DNA of 64,000 bases from the NCBI RefSeq assembly GCF_031582905.1, contig NZ_CP133990.1:310001-374000 (forward strand), read 5' to 3'. The notes below the pieces were generated by a model. That model saw nothing but the letters and a program-made list of their open reading frames with translations. It had not been told where the DNA came from and searched no databases. Positions within the stretch are counted from its first letter, which is position 1. Every line of letters begins with the position of its first letter. Positions 26,758-36,137 of this stretch are shown here, one piece after another. Source of the stretch: Pengzhenrongella sp031582905 (GTDB lineage: Bacteria; Actinomycetota; Actinomycetes; Actinomycetales; Cellulomonadaceae). The position numbers and the translations under genes are program-made.

Positions 26758-27492
26758 ATGACAGGGGTCGTGGTGTGCCACGGCTCGCCGGCCGTGCGCG
26801 AGCGGCTGGTGGCAGCCGCACAGGGCGTGCCGGCGCTGACGCCGGTCCGTGCAGCCGCATCCGGCGAGGAGCTGCTGCTCCTCGCCCGCCGACAGGCTCC
26901 CAGCATGGTGCTGCTCGACGCGCACCTGCCCGGGACAGGGCCGGTGGAGGCGATGCGTCGTCTTCGTCTGATGAACATCGGCTCCGCCGTCGTGATGCTG
27001 GCGCAGCCGGGCGACGAGATCGCCCTGGACCGCGCCGTCGCGCTCGGCGCCCGGGGCTTCGTCGCGCCGGACGTCGGCCGCTCCGAGCTGGCCGCGGTGG
27101 CCGCGCACGTGCTGGTCGCCGGTGCGGGGCCGAGGACTGGCCTGCCCACGCGGCTGCCCGCGGTCCCCGCCCCGGCGAACGGGTCGGCGCGCCGGCTCGG
27201 CGGCTCGACGGTCGGCGCCGGGGTCGGGGCGGTGCGCGCGGTCGCACCCGCGGCCCGCGAGCGGGAGGTCGAGTCGGCCACGGTGCAGGTGCCCAAGCCC
27301 GAGCTCACCAAGCGCGAGATCGAGGTGCTGACCGGGATGAGCAACGGGCGCTCGAACGCCCAGATCGGCGCCGACCTCTTCCTGTCGGAGGACACCGTCA
27401 AGACCCATGCTCGCCGGCTGTTCCGCAAGCTGGGGGCCGCGGACCGCGCGCAGGCGGTCGCGATCGGGCTCCGTCGGGGGCTCATCCGCTGA
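26758..27492 (+). CDS. bldM: BldM-like atypical response regulator (LuxR-type HTH)
   Basis: A 244-aa protein from ATG 26758. The C-terminal GerE/LuxR helix-turn-helix (LTKREIEVLTGMSNGRSNAQ, then LFLSEDTVKTHARRLFRKLG) closely resembles Streptomyces BldM, and the neighbourhood (WhiD-type WhiB, guaB) is the bldM locus. BldM controls development in Streptomyces, alone or with WhiI. The receiver keeps the phospho-acceptor position Asp54, but the acidic pair is His8-Gly9, the Thr position is Ala82 and the Lys position is Pro104. Normal phosphorylation is therefore unlikely. A 45-residue linker separates the domains, longer than I expect for BldM. Confidence 0.7.
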   Translation: MTGVVVCHGSPAVRERLVAAAQGVPALTPVRAAASGEELLLLARRQAPSMVLLDAHLPGTGPVEAMRRLRLMNIGSAVVMLAQPGDEIALDRAVALGARGFVAPDVGRSELAAVAAHVLVAGAGPRTGLPTRLPAVPAPANGSARRLGGSTVGAGVGAVRAVAPAAREREVESATVQVPKPELTKREIEVLTGMSNGRSNAQIGADLFLSEDTVKTHARRLFRKLGAADRAQAVAIGLRRGLIR

Positions 27493-27533
27493 CCCGTCCG
27501 CTGACCCGTCCGTCCCCGGACCGCTGACCCGTC
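27486..27533 (+). repeat. Three copies of a 13-bp direct repeat at the bldM stop codon
   Basis: CCGCTGACCCGTC occurs at 27486-27498, 27498-27510 and 27521-27533. The first copy contains the bldM TGA stop, so each copy also supplies a further TGA. It probably arose by local duplication. It lies just upstream of the terminator hairpin. Confidence 0.7.
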
Positions 27534-27569
27534 CGCCTCCGTGCCACTGGTCGGCACTGAGGCGGACGG
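27529..27569 (+). terminator. Hairpin terminator after the bldM-like gene
   Basis: Two paired blocks, 11 bp (27529-27539 with 27559-27569) and 5 bp (27541-27545 with 27553-27557), separated by a single mismatch, with loop ACTGGTC. It ends 39 bp before the guaB start and so separates the two genes. Confidence 0.65.
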
Positions 27570-27608
27570 CACATCGGCTGCCCCGAGGGTGCGACGTAGG
27601 ATCGGCGG

Positions 27609-29141
27609 ATGACCGAGTACGGCACCCCCGGGCCCGACGCGTCCCACGATCCCTTCGGCCTGATCGGCCTCACCTACGACGACGTGCTCCTCCTGCCGGG
27701 CGAGAGTGACGTCGTGCCGTCCGAGGTGGACACCACCGCGCGGCTCACGCGGAACATCACCGTCGCCGTGCCGCTGCTGTCGGCCGCGATGGACACCGTG
27801 ACCGAGGCGCGGATGGCCATCGCCATGGCCCGCCAGGGCGGCATCGGCGTCCTCCACCGCAACCTGTCGATCGAGGACCAGGCCCACCAGGTCGACCTCG
27901 TCAAGCGGTCCGAGTCGGGCATGGTCACCGACCCCGTCACGGTCGGCCCGCACGCGACGCTCGCCGAGCTCGACGCGCTGTGCGGCAAGTACCGCGTCTC
28001 CGGCCTGCCGGTCGTCGACGTCGACGACCGCCTGCTCGGCATCATCACCAACCGTGACCTGCGCTTCGTCGCGCCCGGTGACTTCCCGGTGCGGCGCGTG
28101 CACGAGGTCATGACCCCCATGCCGCTGGTGACCGCGCCGGTCGGCATCTCGCGCGAGGACGCTGCGGCCCTGCTGGGCAAGCACAAGATCGAGAAGCTGC
28201 CGATCGTCGACGCCGAGGGCCGGCTGTCCGGGCTCATCACGGTCAAGGACTTCGTCAAGACCGAGCAGTACCCGCACGCCACCAAGGACGACGAGGGCCG
28301 GCTGCGGGTCGCGGCCGGCGTCGGGTTCTTCGGCGACGCGTGGGAGCGCGCCATGGCGCTGGTCGACGCCGGCGTCGACGTCGTCGTCGTGGACACAGCG
28401 CACGGGCACGCCCAGGCGATGCTCGCGATGATCCACCGGCTCAAGACCGACCCCGCGGCGCGCGGCGTCGAGGTGATCGGCGGCAACGTCGCCACCCGCG
28501 CGGGGGCGCAGGCGCTCGTCGACGCGGGTGCGGACGCGGTCAAGGTCGGGGTCGGCCCCGGCTCCATCTGCACCACGCGGGTCGTCGCCGGCGTCGGCGT
28601 CCCGCAGATCACCGCGATCCACGAGGCCGCCAAGGCCACGCGCCCGTCCGGCATCCCGGTGATCGGCGACGGCGGCCTGCAGTACTCCGGCGACATCGCC
28701 AAGGCGCTCGTCGCCGGTGCGGACACCGTGATGCTCGGCTCGCTCCTCGCCGGCTGCGAGGAGAGCCCGGGCGACCTCGTGTTCGTGGGCGGCAAGCAGT
28801 TCAAGAACTACCGCGGCATGGGGTCCATGGGCGCGATGGCCTCGCGTGGACGCGTCTCGTACTCCAAGGACCGCTACTTCCAGGCCGACGTCGCCTCCGA
28901 CGAGAACATCGTCCCCGAGGGCATCGAGGGGCAGGTCCCGTACCGCGGTCCGCTGCGCGCCGTCGCCCACCAGCTCGTCGGCGGTCTGCACCAGTCGATG
29001 TTCTACGTCGGCGCCCGGACGATCCCCGAGCTCCAGGCGCGCGGCCAGTTCGTGCGGATCACGCCGGCAGGGCTCAAGGAGTCCCACCCGCACGACATCC
29101 GGATGACCGTCGAGGCGCCGAACTACGGCGGCGGCCGCTAG
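27609..29141 (+). CDS. guaB: Inosine-5'-monophosphate dehydrogenase
   Basis: Catalyses IMP to XMP with NAD, the first committed step to GMP. The 510-aa protein has the TIM barrel start LTYDDVLLLPGESDVVPSEV, two CBS domains (about residues 105-225; MVTDPVTVGPHATLAELDAL and VMTPMPLVTAPVG), the catalytic loop GVGPGSICTTRVVAGVGVPQ and the flap YRGMGSMGAM. Start ATG 27609. guaB3 lies 0.8 kb downstream and guaA 18 kb downstream. Confidence 0.97.
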   Translation: MTEYGTPGPDASHDPFGLIGLTYDDVLLLPGESDVVPSEVDTTARLTRNITVAVPLLSAAMDTVTEARMAIAMARQGGIGVLHRNLSIEDQAHQVDLVKRSESGMVTDPVTVGPHATLAELDALCGKYRVSGLPVVDVDDRLLGIITNRDLRFVAPGDFPVRRVHEVMTPMPLVTAPVGISREDAAALLGKHKIEKLPIVDAEGRLSGLITVKDFVKTEQYPHATKDDEGRLRVAAGVGFFGDAWERAMALVDAGVDVVVVDTAHGHAQAMLAMIHRLKTDPAARGVEVIGGNVATRAGAQALVDAGADAVKVGVGPGSICTTRVVAGVGVPQITAIHEAAKATRPSGIPVIGDGGLQYSGDIAKALVAGADTVMLGSLLAGCEESPGDLVFVGGKQFKNYRGMGSMGAMASRGRVSYSKDRYFQADVASDENIVPEGIEGQVPYRGPLRAVAHQLVGGLHQSMFYVGARTIPELQARGQFVRITPAGLKESHPHDIRMTVEAPNYGGGR

Positions 29142-29245
29142 GGCTGACCGGGCGAGCGGATGCGGACCGGCGCCCGCCGGGTGAGGCTGAGGGTCGCGTC
29201 CTCGGCGGCCGTCAGCCGCCACGCACCCCGACCCGAAGGAGCACC

Positions 29246-29800
29246 ATGGCGAAGCTGTCCGGTACGACCGTCGCCTTCCTCACCAGCAACGCCGGCGTGG
29301 AGCAGCCCGAGCTGACCGAGCCGTGGCAGGCCGTGATCGACGCGGGCGGGAGCCCGGTGCTGATCGCGCCCGAGTCGGGCGAGGTGCAGGCCGTCGTCGG
29401 CGACCTCAACCCCGCGAGCACCTTCCCGGTGGACCGCACGGTGGACCAGGTCACCGCGGAGGAGTTCGTCGGGCTCGTCATCCCGGGTGGCACGGTCAAC
29501 GCGGACACCCTGCGGACCAACGTGGCGGCGCAGAACCTCATCCGGGCGTTCGTCGAGCAGCGCAAGCCGATCGCGGCGATCTGCCACGCCCCCTGGACGC
29601 TGATCGAGGCGGACGTCATCGCCGGCAAGACCACGACGTCGTACCCCAGCCTCGCCACCGACCTGCGCAACGCCCGCGCGACCTGGGTCGACGAGGAGGT
29701 CGTCGTCGACGACTCGCAGGACTGGACGCTGGTGACGTCCCGCAACCCCGGCGACCTGCCGGCCTTCACCACGGCGCTCGTCGCGGCGTTCGCGAAGTAG
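29246..29800 (+). CDS. DJ-1/PfpI family protein (type 1 glutamine amidotransferase-like)
   Basis: A 184-aa protein from ATG 29246 after an AAGGAG site. It is a flavodoxin-like DJ-1/PfpI fold with nucleophile Cys113 in the elbow AAICHAPWTLIEADV and VIPGGTVNADTLR earlier. Relatives such as YhbO/PfpI are described as stress proteins, deglycases or glyoxalases, with debate over the reaction. It is preceded by guaB (105 bp gap) and followed by a hairpin terminator. Confidence 0.85.
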   Translation: MAKLSGTTVAFLTSNAGVEQPELTEPWQAVIDAGGSPVLIAPESGEVQAVVGDLNPASTFPVDRTVDQVTAEEFVGLVIPGGTVNADTLRTNVAAQNLIRAFVEQRKPIAAICHAPWTLIEADVIAGKTTTSYPSLATDLRNARATWVDEEVVVDDSQDWTLVTSRNPGDLPAFTTALVAAFAK

Positions 29801-29815
29801 GCACCCGCTCGGCCA

Positions 29816-29851
29816 CGACGGCCCGCTCCCGGCTCCGGGGGCGGGCCGTCG
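29816..29851 (+). terminator. Hairpin terminator after the DJ-1/PfpI gene
   Basis: A 16-bp stem with one G-T wobble, arms within 29816-29831 and 29836-29851, loop GCTC. It starts 16 bp after the stop codon and isolates guaB3 transcriptionally. Confidence 0.75.
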
Positions 29852-29910
29852 GCACGTCGGCCTGCCCGACCCTGCCCGACGCTGCCCGGGCGCCCCGGTA
29901 ACCTGAGCCG

Positions 29911-31034
29911 GTGAGCAACGAGATCGAGATCGGTCGTGGCAAGCGCGGACGGCGCGCCTTCTCCTTCGACGACGTCGCCGTCGTGCCCTCCCGGCGCACG
30001 CGTGACCCGGAGGAGGTCTCGGTCGGCTGGCAGATCGACGCCTACCACTTCGAGCTGCCGCTGCTCGGGGCGCCGATGGACTCGGTCGTCAGCCCGGACA
30101 CCGCGGTCGCGCTGGGTCGCATGGGCGGTGTCGGCGTCCTCGACCTCGAGGGGCTGTGGACGCGCTACGACGACCCGACCCCCACCTCGAGGAGATCGCC
30201 GGCCTCGACGGGTCGGTCGCGACAGCGCGCATGCAGGAGCTCTACGCCGCGCCGATCCAGCCCGAGCTCATCACGCAGCGCCTCAAGGAGGTGCGCGCCG
30301 CCGGCGTGACCGTGGCGGGTGCGCTGTCGCCGCAGCGCACGCAGGAGTTCTCGCAGGTCGTGGTGGACGCCGGCGTCGACCTGTTCGTCATCCGCGGCAC
30401 GACGGTCTCGGCCGAGCACGTCTCGGGGCGCGCGGAGCCGCTCAACCTCAAGCGCTTCATCTACGAGCTGGACGTCCCGGTGGTCGTGGGAGGTGCCTCC
30501 ACCTACAGCGCCGCGCTGCACCTCATGCGCACCGGTGCGGCGGGTGTGCTGGTCGGCTTCGGCGGCGGCGCCGCCCACACGACCCGCGTCTCGCTGGGCA
30601 TCCACGCGCCGATGGCGACCGCGGTGGCCGACGTCGCCGCGGCGCGCCGGGACTACCTGGACGAGTCCGGCGGCCGGTACGTGCACGTCATCGCCGACGG
30701 CGGCGTCGGGCGCTCGGGCGACCTGGTCAAGGCGATCGGCTGCGGTGCGGACGCCGTCATGCTCGGGGCGGCGCTGGCGCGTGCGTCCGAGGCGCCGGGC
30801 CGCGGGTGGCACTGGGGCCCCGAGGCCCACCACCCGCAGCTCCCGCGCGGCGAGCGGGTGAGCGTCGGCACCGCGGGCACGCTCGAGGAGATCCTGTTCG
30901 GTCCGGGACGCCGCGCCGACGGCACCCTCAACCTCATCGGAGCGCTCAAGCGGGCCATGGCGACCACGGGGTACTCCGACCTCAAGGAGTTCCAGCGGGT
31001 CGAGGTCGTCGTCTCGCCGTACCAGCCGCACTGA
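29911..31034 (+). CDS. guaB3: GuaB3-type IMP dehydrogenase paralogue (frameshifted near 30179-30183)
   Basis: GuaB3 proteins lack the CBS module and were long called IMPDH-like; some have been shown to act as GMP reductases. The N-terminus IEIGRGKRGRRAFSFDDVAV and ADGGVGRSGDLVKAIGCGAD are typical of the actinobacterial family, as is the guaB-guaB3 neighbourhood. The start is GTG 29911. The C-run 30179-30183 should be six C so that YDDPTPHLEEIAGLDG is continuous. Corrected length is 374 aa, the same as in Mycobacterium. It ends before a hairpin shared with the convergent glycosyltransferase gene. Confidence 0.9.
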
Positions 31035-31056
31035 CCCGTCTCCTCAGAAGGGCCAC

Positions 31057-31094
31057 GGCTGTCGGCCTGACGGTCGTCCGTCAGGTCGACAGCC
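31057..31094. terminator. Bidirectional terminator between guaB3 and glycosyltransferase gene
   Basis: A 17-bp stem with one wobble pair (31057-31073 with 31078-31094) and loop TCGT. It lies 22 bp after guaB3. The stop codon of the opposing glycosyltransferase gene (31081-31083) is inside the second arm. Confidence 0.75.
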
Positions 31095-32573
31095 GCCGCA
31101 CCTGCGACCAGACGGTGCTCCACGGCTCGGTGGGCCCGTCGCACACGCGGACCGGCGCACCCTGCTCCTCGTTGTCGACGCCGGCGCCGTTGTCGATCGT
31201 GTCGACGGTCCGGCACCCGGTCAGCCACGACGGCACCTGCCGGTAGCCGACGAGGACGACCGGCCCGGCCAGGGTGTCCGGCGGCGGTCCCCAGTCGGCG
31301 TAGCCGTTGTGCCCGCTGTGGACGGGGACCGTCGTCCCGTACCACTCGAGGGCGCCGGCCTGCCCGTAGTTGGCGGTGACGACCACGACGGCGCCCGACC
31401 GGTCCACCGCGTCCTGCACCTGGGCGACGAGCTCGGGCCAGCCGATCATCTCGCCACCGTCCTCGATGACGTCGTGGAGCACCGAGCCGCCGTACACGGA
31501 CGCGGGCAGCAACGGCAGGGCTGCCGGCCACGACACCATCCCGGCGAGGGCCAGCACCACGCCCGCGCGCCGGACGCCGGCGCGCGTCGACGTCCGGACC
31601 AGGGCGTCCGCGCCGACGGCCACGAGCGCCGGCAGCACGCCCGCCAGGTAGTACGCCTTGCCGCCGGTGACCGCGTAGACGAGCACGAGGACGACGGCGG
31701 CCACCCCGACCGGACGGGCCCGCTCCAGCGCCGAAACCCGCCACAGCCGCGCCGCCCCGCGGACCGCGAGCACGGTCGCCACCGGGCTGAGCAGCACCAC
31801 GAGCAGGAGCACGAAGCCCAGCCGCTGCCCGGCAGTGCCGTACTCCTCGGTGATGTCGGCGGCGAGCGCGAGCTGCGGCCAGCCACGCGACGCCTGCCAC
31901 CAGAGGTTCGGAGCCCACAGCACCAGGGCGACGAGCGCGCCGCACCACGCCCACGGCGAGCGCAGGTGGTGCCGGACGGCCGGGGTCGCAGCCACACCGA
32001 TCACCAGCGCGACGAGCAGCAGCGCCACCAGGTGCTTGTTGAGCAGCCCGACGCCGCCCACCAGCCCGACGGCGAGCCACCACCGGGCGTCGTCGCGCAC
32101 CAGCGCCCGGGCCGCGAGCCACACCACCGTCGCCGACAGCAACGCGTCCGTCGTCGCCGTGGACAGCATGTGCCCGAGGACCACGGTGACCGCGCCGGTG
32201 GCGACGGTCAGCGCGGTGAGCACCTGTGCCGTCGGCCCGGCCCGCAGCTCGCGTGCGGTGAGCGCCGCGACGACGACCAGCGAGGCGGCGAGCAGCGCGG
32301 GCACGAGGTGCAGGACGACGAGCGAGCCGGGCGCAAGGGTGTCGGCGGCGCGGGCGAGGAGGGCGTCAGCGGCGGCTGGTCGGGGTAGCCCCACGCGGGC
32401 CGGCGCCCGGCCGCCACGAAGTAGAGCTCGTCGCGGTGCGGGCCGTAGCGCCCCGACACCAGGACGAGGACGGCGAGCAGGCCCGCGGCGATCGCGAGCA
32501 CCGGGCCGGCGGCGAACGGCTCGGGGTGCGGGCGCCGGGTGATCGGCGCGGGGACGGCCACGGCGTCGGCCAC
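31081..32573 (-). CDS. PMT/GT83-like membrane glycosyltransferase (frameshifted near 32363)
   Basis: A protein of about 497 aa with roughly ten hydrophobic segments. After the first membrane segment comes GPHRDELYFVAAGRRPAWGY-PDQPPLTALLARAA, the acidic extracytoplasmic loop of dolichyl-phosphate-mannose mannosyltransferase-like and ArnT-like enzymes. These use polyprenyl-phosphate sugars to glycosylate lipids, polymers or proteins outside the membrane. The start is GTG 32573 (MADAVAVPAPITRRPHPEPF). One base is missing at LTA-LLAR (ACGCCC should be ACGGCCC). The soluble C-terminal domain (NYGQAGALEWYG, WLTGCRTVDTIDNGAGVDNE) is typical of the PMT_2 group. The acceptor is unknown. Confidence 0.75.
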
Positions 32574-32686
32574 GCAGGCGACCGTAGCGCTGCGGGGCGC
32601 ACCACGTCGCGGGTCCGGCGCGGACGTGGCCCCCGCCGTCGACGACAGCGGGGGCCACGCGGTGGGCCGGAGGGGGTGAGGCGTCG

Positions 32687-33972
32687 TCAGCCCTCGGCCC
32701 CGGGCGGCGCCGAGCCGTCGCTCGCGCCGCCGCCGATCGCCGCGACCGACTGCCGGGCGATCGCGAGCTCCTCGTTGGTCGGCACGACCATGACCAGGGT
32801 GGACGTCCACGACGGGGAGATGATCGTCGGCTCCTTCTTGGGGCCGGCGTTGCGCTCCGGGTCGATCGCGATGCCCAGTCCCTCGAGCCCCGCGACCGCC
32901 AGCTCGCGCACCCGGGCGTCGTTCTCGCCGACGCCTGCGGTGAAGGTCAGCACGTCGACCCGGCCGAGGACGGCGAGGTAGGCGCCGATGTACTTGCGCA
33001 GCCGGTGGATGTACACGTCCAGGGCCACCTGCGCGTCGGCGTCGCCCTCGCCGATGAGGCGGTGCAGCTCGCGGAAGTCGTTCTCGCCGGACAGACCCTT
33101 GACCCCGGAGCGGCGGTTGAGCAGCTCGTCGATCTGATCGACCGACATCCCGGCGTTGCGGTGCAGGTGGAACACGACCGCGGGGTCGATGTCACCGGTC
33201 CGGGTGCCCATCACCAGGCCCTCGAGCGGGGTGAGGCCCATCGACGTCTCCACCGCGTCACCGCCGCGGACCGCCGACGCCGACGCGCCGTTGCCCAGGT
33301 GCAGCACGATCTGGTTCAGGTCCTCCAGCCGCCGGCCGAGGGCGCGCGCCACCTTGCCCGAGACGTACTGGTGCGACGTGCCGTGGAAGCCGTACCGGCG
33401 GATCGCGTGCTTCTCGGCGACCTCCCGGTCCAGGGCGTAGGTCGACGCCGCCTGGGGAGTGTCTGGAAGAACGCGGTGTCGAAGACCGCGACGTGCGGGA
33501 CGTCGGGCAGCAGCGAGCGGGCGACCTCGATGCCGCGCAGGTTCGCGGGGTTGTGCAGCGGCGCGAGCGGCGACAGGTCGGCGATCGCGTGCTGGACGTC
33601 GTCGTCGACCACGGCGGGTGCGGAGAAGCGGGAGCCGCCGTGCACGACGCGGTGCCCGACGGCGACCACCTGGGCCTGCGCGAGGTCCGGGCCTGCCTCC
33701 TCGAACAGGGCCAGCGCGGTGCGCAGCGCCTCGCCGTGGTCGGTGACCGGACCGGTGCGGCGCGTGGTGTTGCCGGCGAAGGTGTGCTTCGCGACGCCGT
33801 CGGGCTCGCCGATCCGCTCGACGAGGCCGGACGCGATCGCCTCGCCCCCGACCGGGTTGACGAGCTGGTACTTCAGGGACGACGAGCCCGAGTTGATGAC
33901 GAGCACGCTGCCGTGCGCGCCGTGCGCCAGGTGCGGGCTCGGGCGGTCGCCGACTCCGGGGGTGAGGCTCAT
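32687..33972 (-). CDS. ackA: Acetate kinase (frameshifted near 33454-33457)
   Basis: Converts acetyl phosphate plus ADP to acetate plus ATP. The start VLVINSGSSSLKYQL, RVVHGGSRFSAPA, RRYGFHGTSHQYVSGKVA, HLGNGASASAV and FTAGVGENDA are all present. The coding-strand run CTCCCCAG needs a fifth C so that FFQTLPQAASTYALD continues in frame. Corrected length is about 428 aa. The ATG 33972 overlaps the pta stop (ATGA). It is the last gene of the xfp-pta-ackA operon. Confidence 0.95.
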
Positions 33973-36137
33973 GCGGACGTGCCCTTCTGGTCGGCGGCGG
34001 CCCGGTCGGCGGCGGAGGAGGCCGTGGCGGCGGCCCCCGCGAGCGCCTGGGCCTGGATCGCGGTGATCGCGACCGTGTTGACGATGTCACCCACGAGTGC
34101 GCCGCGGGACAGGTCGTTGACGGGCTTGTTCAGACCCTGCAGCACCGGCCCGACGGCGACCGCACCCGCCGACCGCTGCACGGCCTTGTAGGTGTTGTTG
34201 CCGGTGTTGAGGTCGGGGAAGACGAACACGGTCGCGCGTCCGGCGACCAGCGAGTCCGGCAGCTTGGTGCGGGCGACCGAGGCGTCCACGGCGGCGTCGT
34301 ACTGGATGGGGCCCTCGACGCTGAGCTCGGGCCGGCGCTGCCGGACGAGCTCGGTGGCCGTGCGGACCTTCTCCACGTCCGCGCCCGAGCCGGACTCGCC
34401 GGTCGAGTACGACAGCATCGCGATGCGCGGCTCGATGCCGAACTGCGCCGCGGTCGCGGCCGAGGAGATCGCGATGTCCGCGAGCTGCTCCGCGGTCGGC
34501 TCGGGGTTGACCGCGCAGTCGCCGTAGACGAGCACGCGGTCGGCGAGGCACATGAGGAACACGCTGGAGACGATCGAGACGCCTGGGACGGTCTTGATGA
34601 TCTCGAACGACGGCTTGATGGTGTGCGCGGTGGTGTGCATCGCGCCGGAGACCATGCCGTCGGCGAGCCCGAGGTGGACCATCATCGTGCCGAAGTACGA
34701 CACCGAGGAGACGATCTCCCGGGCCCGCTCGAGCGTCATGCCCTTGTGGGCGCGCAACGCGGTGTACTCCGCCGCGAAGCGCTCGTGCAGCTCGCCGGTG
34801 CGCGGGTCGACGATGTGCGCCTCGTCCAGCGCCAGGCCGAGCTCGGTGGCCCGGGACCGGATGGACGTCTCGTCGCCGAGGAGGGTGAGCTCGGCGACCC
34901 CGCGCTGCAGCAGCGTGCTCGCCGCGCGCAGCACGCGGTCGTCGGCCCCCTCGGGCAGCACGATGTGCTTGCGGTCGGCTCGGGCGCGGTCGAGCAGGTC
35001 GTACTCGAACATCAGCGGGGTGACGACCTCGGGTCGGGGCAGCTCGAGCCGGGCGAGGAGGGCGTCGCCCTCGACGTGCTGCTCGAACAGTGCGAGCGCG
35101 GTGTCGACCTTGCGCTGGGAGTCCGCGGACAGCCGGCCGCGGGTGCCGGCGACGGCGCTCGCGCTGCGGAACGTGCCGAGGTCGGTGCGGATGACGGGCA
35201 CACGCTGGCCGAGGCCCTCGACGAGCCGGCCCATCGACCCCTCGGGGTAGAACCCGCCGTTGAGGATGATCCCGGCCAGGGACGGGAAGCCCGACGCGGC
35301 GTGCGCCATGAGCAGTCCCAGCAGCACGTCCGTCCGGTCCCCGGGGGTGATGACCACGGCGCCGTCGGACAGCCGGTCGAGGAGGTGCTCGAAGGACATC
35401 GCACCGACCAGGACGTCCAGCGCCTCACGGCCGAGCAGCTCCTCGTCGCCGACCACGAGCCGCCCGCCGACCGCCTCCATGAGCGCGCCCACCGTCGGTG
35501 CGACGAGGAACGGCTCCTCGGGCAGCGTCCAGGCCGGCACGTCGCCGGTGAGGGTGGCGCGCACCTCGTCGAGGTCGCCGGTGCACCGGTTGGCGACCAC
35601 CCCGATGACCTGCGCGTGGTTCGTGCGCATCTCACCGATGGAGACCTCGACGACCTGCCGGACCTCGGCCGAGGTGCGCCCGTTGCCGCTGACCACGAGC
35701 AGGGCCGGCGCGCCGAGGTTCGCCGCGATCCGGGCGTTGAAGGACAGCTCCGTCGGCCCGGCGACGTCGGTGTAGTCCGTCCCGACGATCACCACGACGT
35801 CGCAGCGCCGGGCCACCTCGTGGTACCGCGCGACGATGTCCGCCAGCGCGCGCTCGGGGTCGGTGTGCACCTGGTCGTAGGTGACCCCGAGGCACAGGTC
35901 GTACGGGAGGTCGACGGCGTCGTGGGCGAGCAGCAGCTCGAGCACGTAGTCGGTCCGGTCGGTGGACCGCGCGACGGGCCGGAACACGCCGACCCGCTCC
36001 GCACGCCGGGTCAGCAGGTCCAGCACGCCCAGGGCGACCGTCGACTTGCCGGTGTCCCCCTCGGGGGACGTGATGTAGACGCTGCGTGGCGCGTGGTCGG
36101 CGGCCGGCGGGGCCGCCCTCGTGTCGAGCGTGGTCAC
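33969..36137 (-). CDS. pta: Phosphate acetyltransferase, three-domain type
   Basis: Interconverts acetyl-CoA and acetyl phosphate. The 722-aa enzyme has an N-terminal BioD-like P-loop domain (YITSPEGDTGKSTVALGVLD), a central DRTGG domain around residues 215-330, and the C-terminal catalytic domain (IVLPEGADDRVLRAASTLLQ, GMVSGAMHTTAHTIKPSFEI, DLNTGNNTYKAVQRSAGA). The start is GTG 36137, overlapping the xfp stop by four bases. It is the middle gene of the operon, between the acetyl phosphate producer and acetate kinase. Confidence 0.96.
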   Translation of the reverse strand: MTTLDTRAAPPAADHAPRSVYITSPEGDTGKSTVALGVLDLLTRRAERVGVFRPVARSTDRTDYVLELLLAHDAVDLPYDLCLGVTYDQVHTDPERALADIVARYHEVARRCDVVVIVGTDYTDVAGPTELSFNARIAANLGAPALLVVSGNGRTSAEVRQVVEVSIGEMRTNHAQVIGVVANRCTGDLDEVRATLTGDVPAWTLPEEPFLVAPTVGALMEAVGGRLVVGDEELLGREALDVLVGAMSFEHLLDRLSDGAVVITPGDRTDVLLGLLMAHAASGFPSLAGIILNGGFYPEGSMGRLVEGLGQRVPVIRTDLGTFRSASAVAGTRGRLSADSQRKVDTALALFEQHVEGDALLARLELPRPEVVTPLMFEYDLLDRARADRKHIVLPEGADDRVLRAASTLLQRGVAELTLLGDETSIRSRATELGLALDEAHIVDPRTGELHERFAAEYTALRAHKGMTLERAREIVSSVSYFGTMMVHLGLADGMVSGAMHTTAHTIKPSFEIIKTVPGVSIVSSVFLMCLADRVLVYGDCAVNPEPTAEQLADIAISSAATAAQFGIEPRIAMLSYSTGESGSGADVEKVRTATELVRQRRPELSVEGPIQYDAAVDASVARTKLPDSLVAGRATVFVFPDLNTGNNTYKAVQRSAGAVAVGPVLQGLNKPVNDLSRGALVGDIVNTVAITAIQAQALAGAAATASSAADRAAADQKGTSA

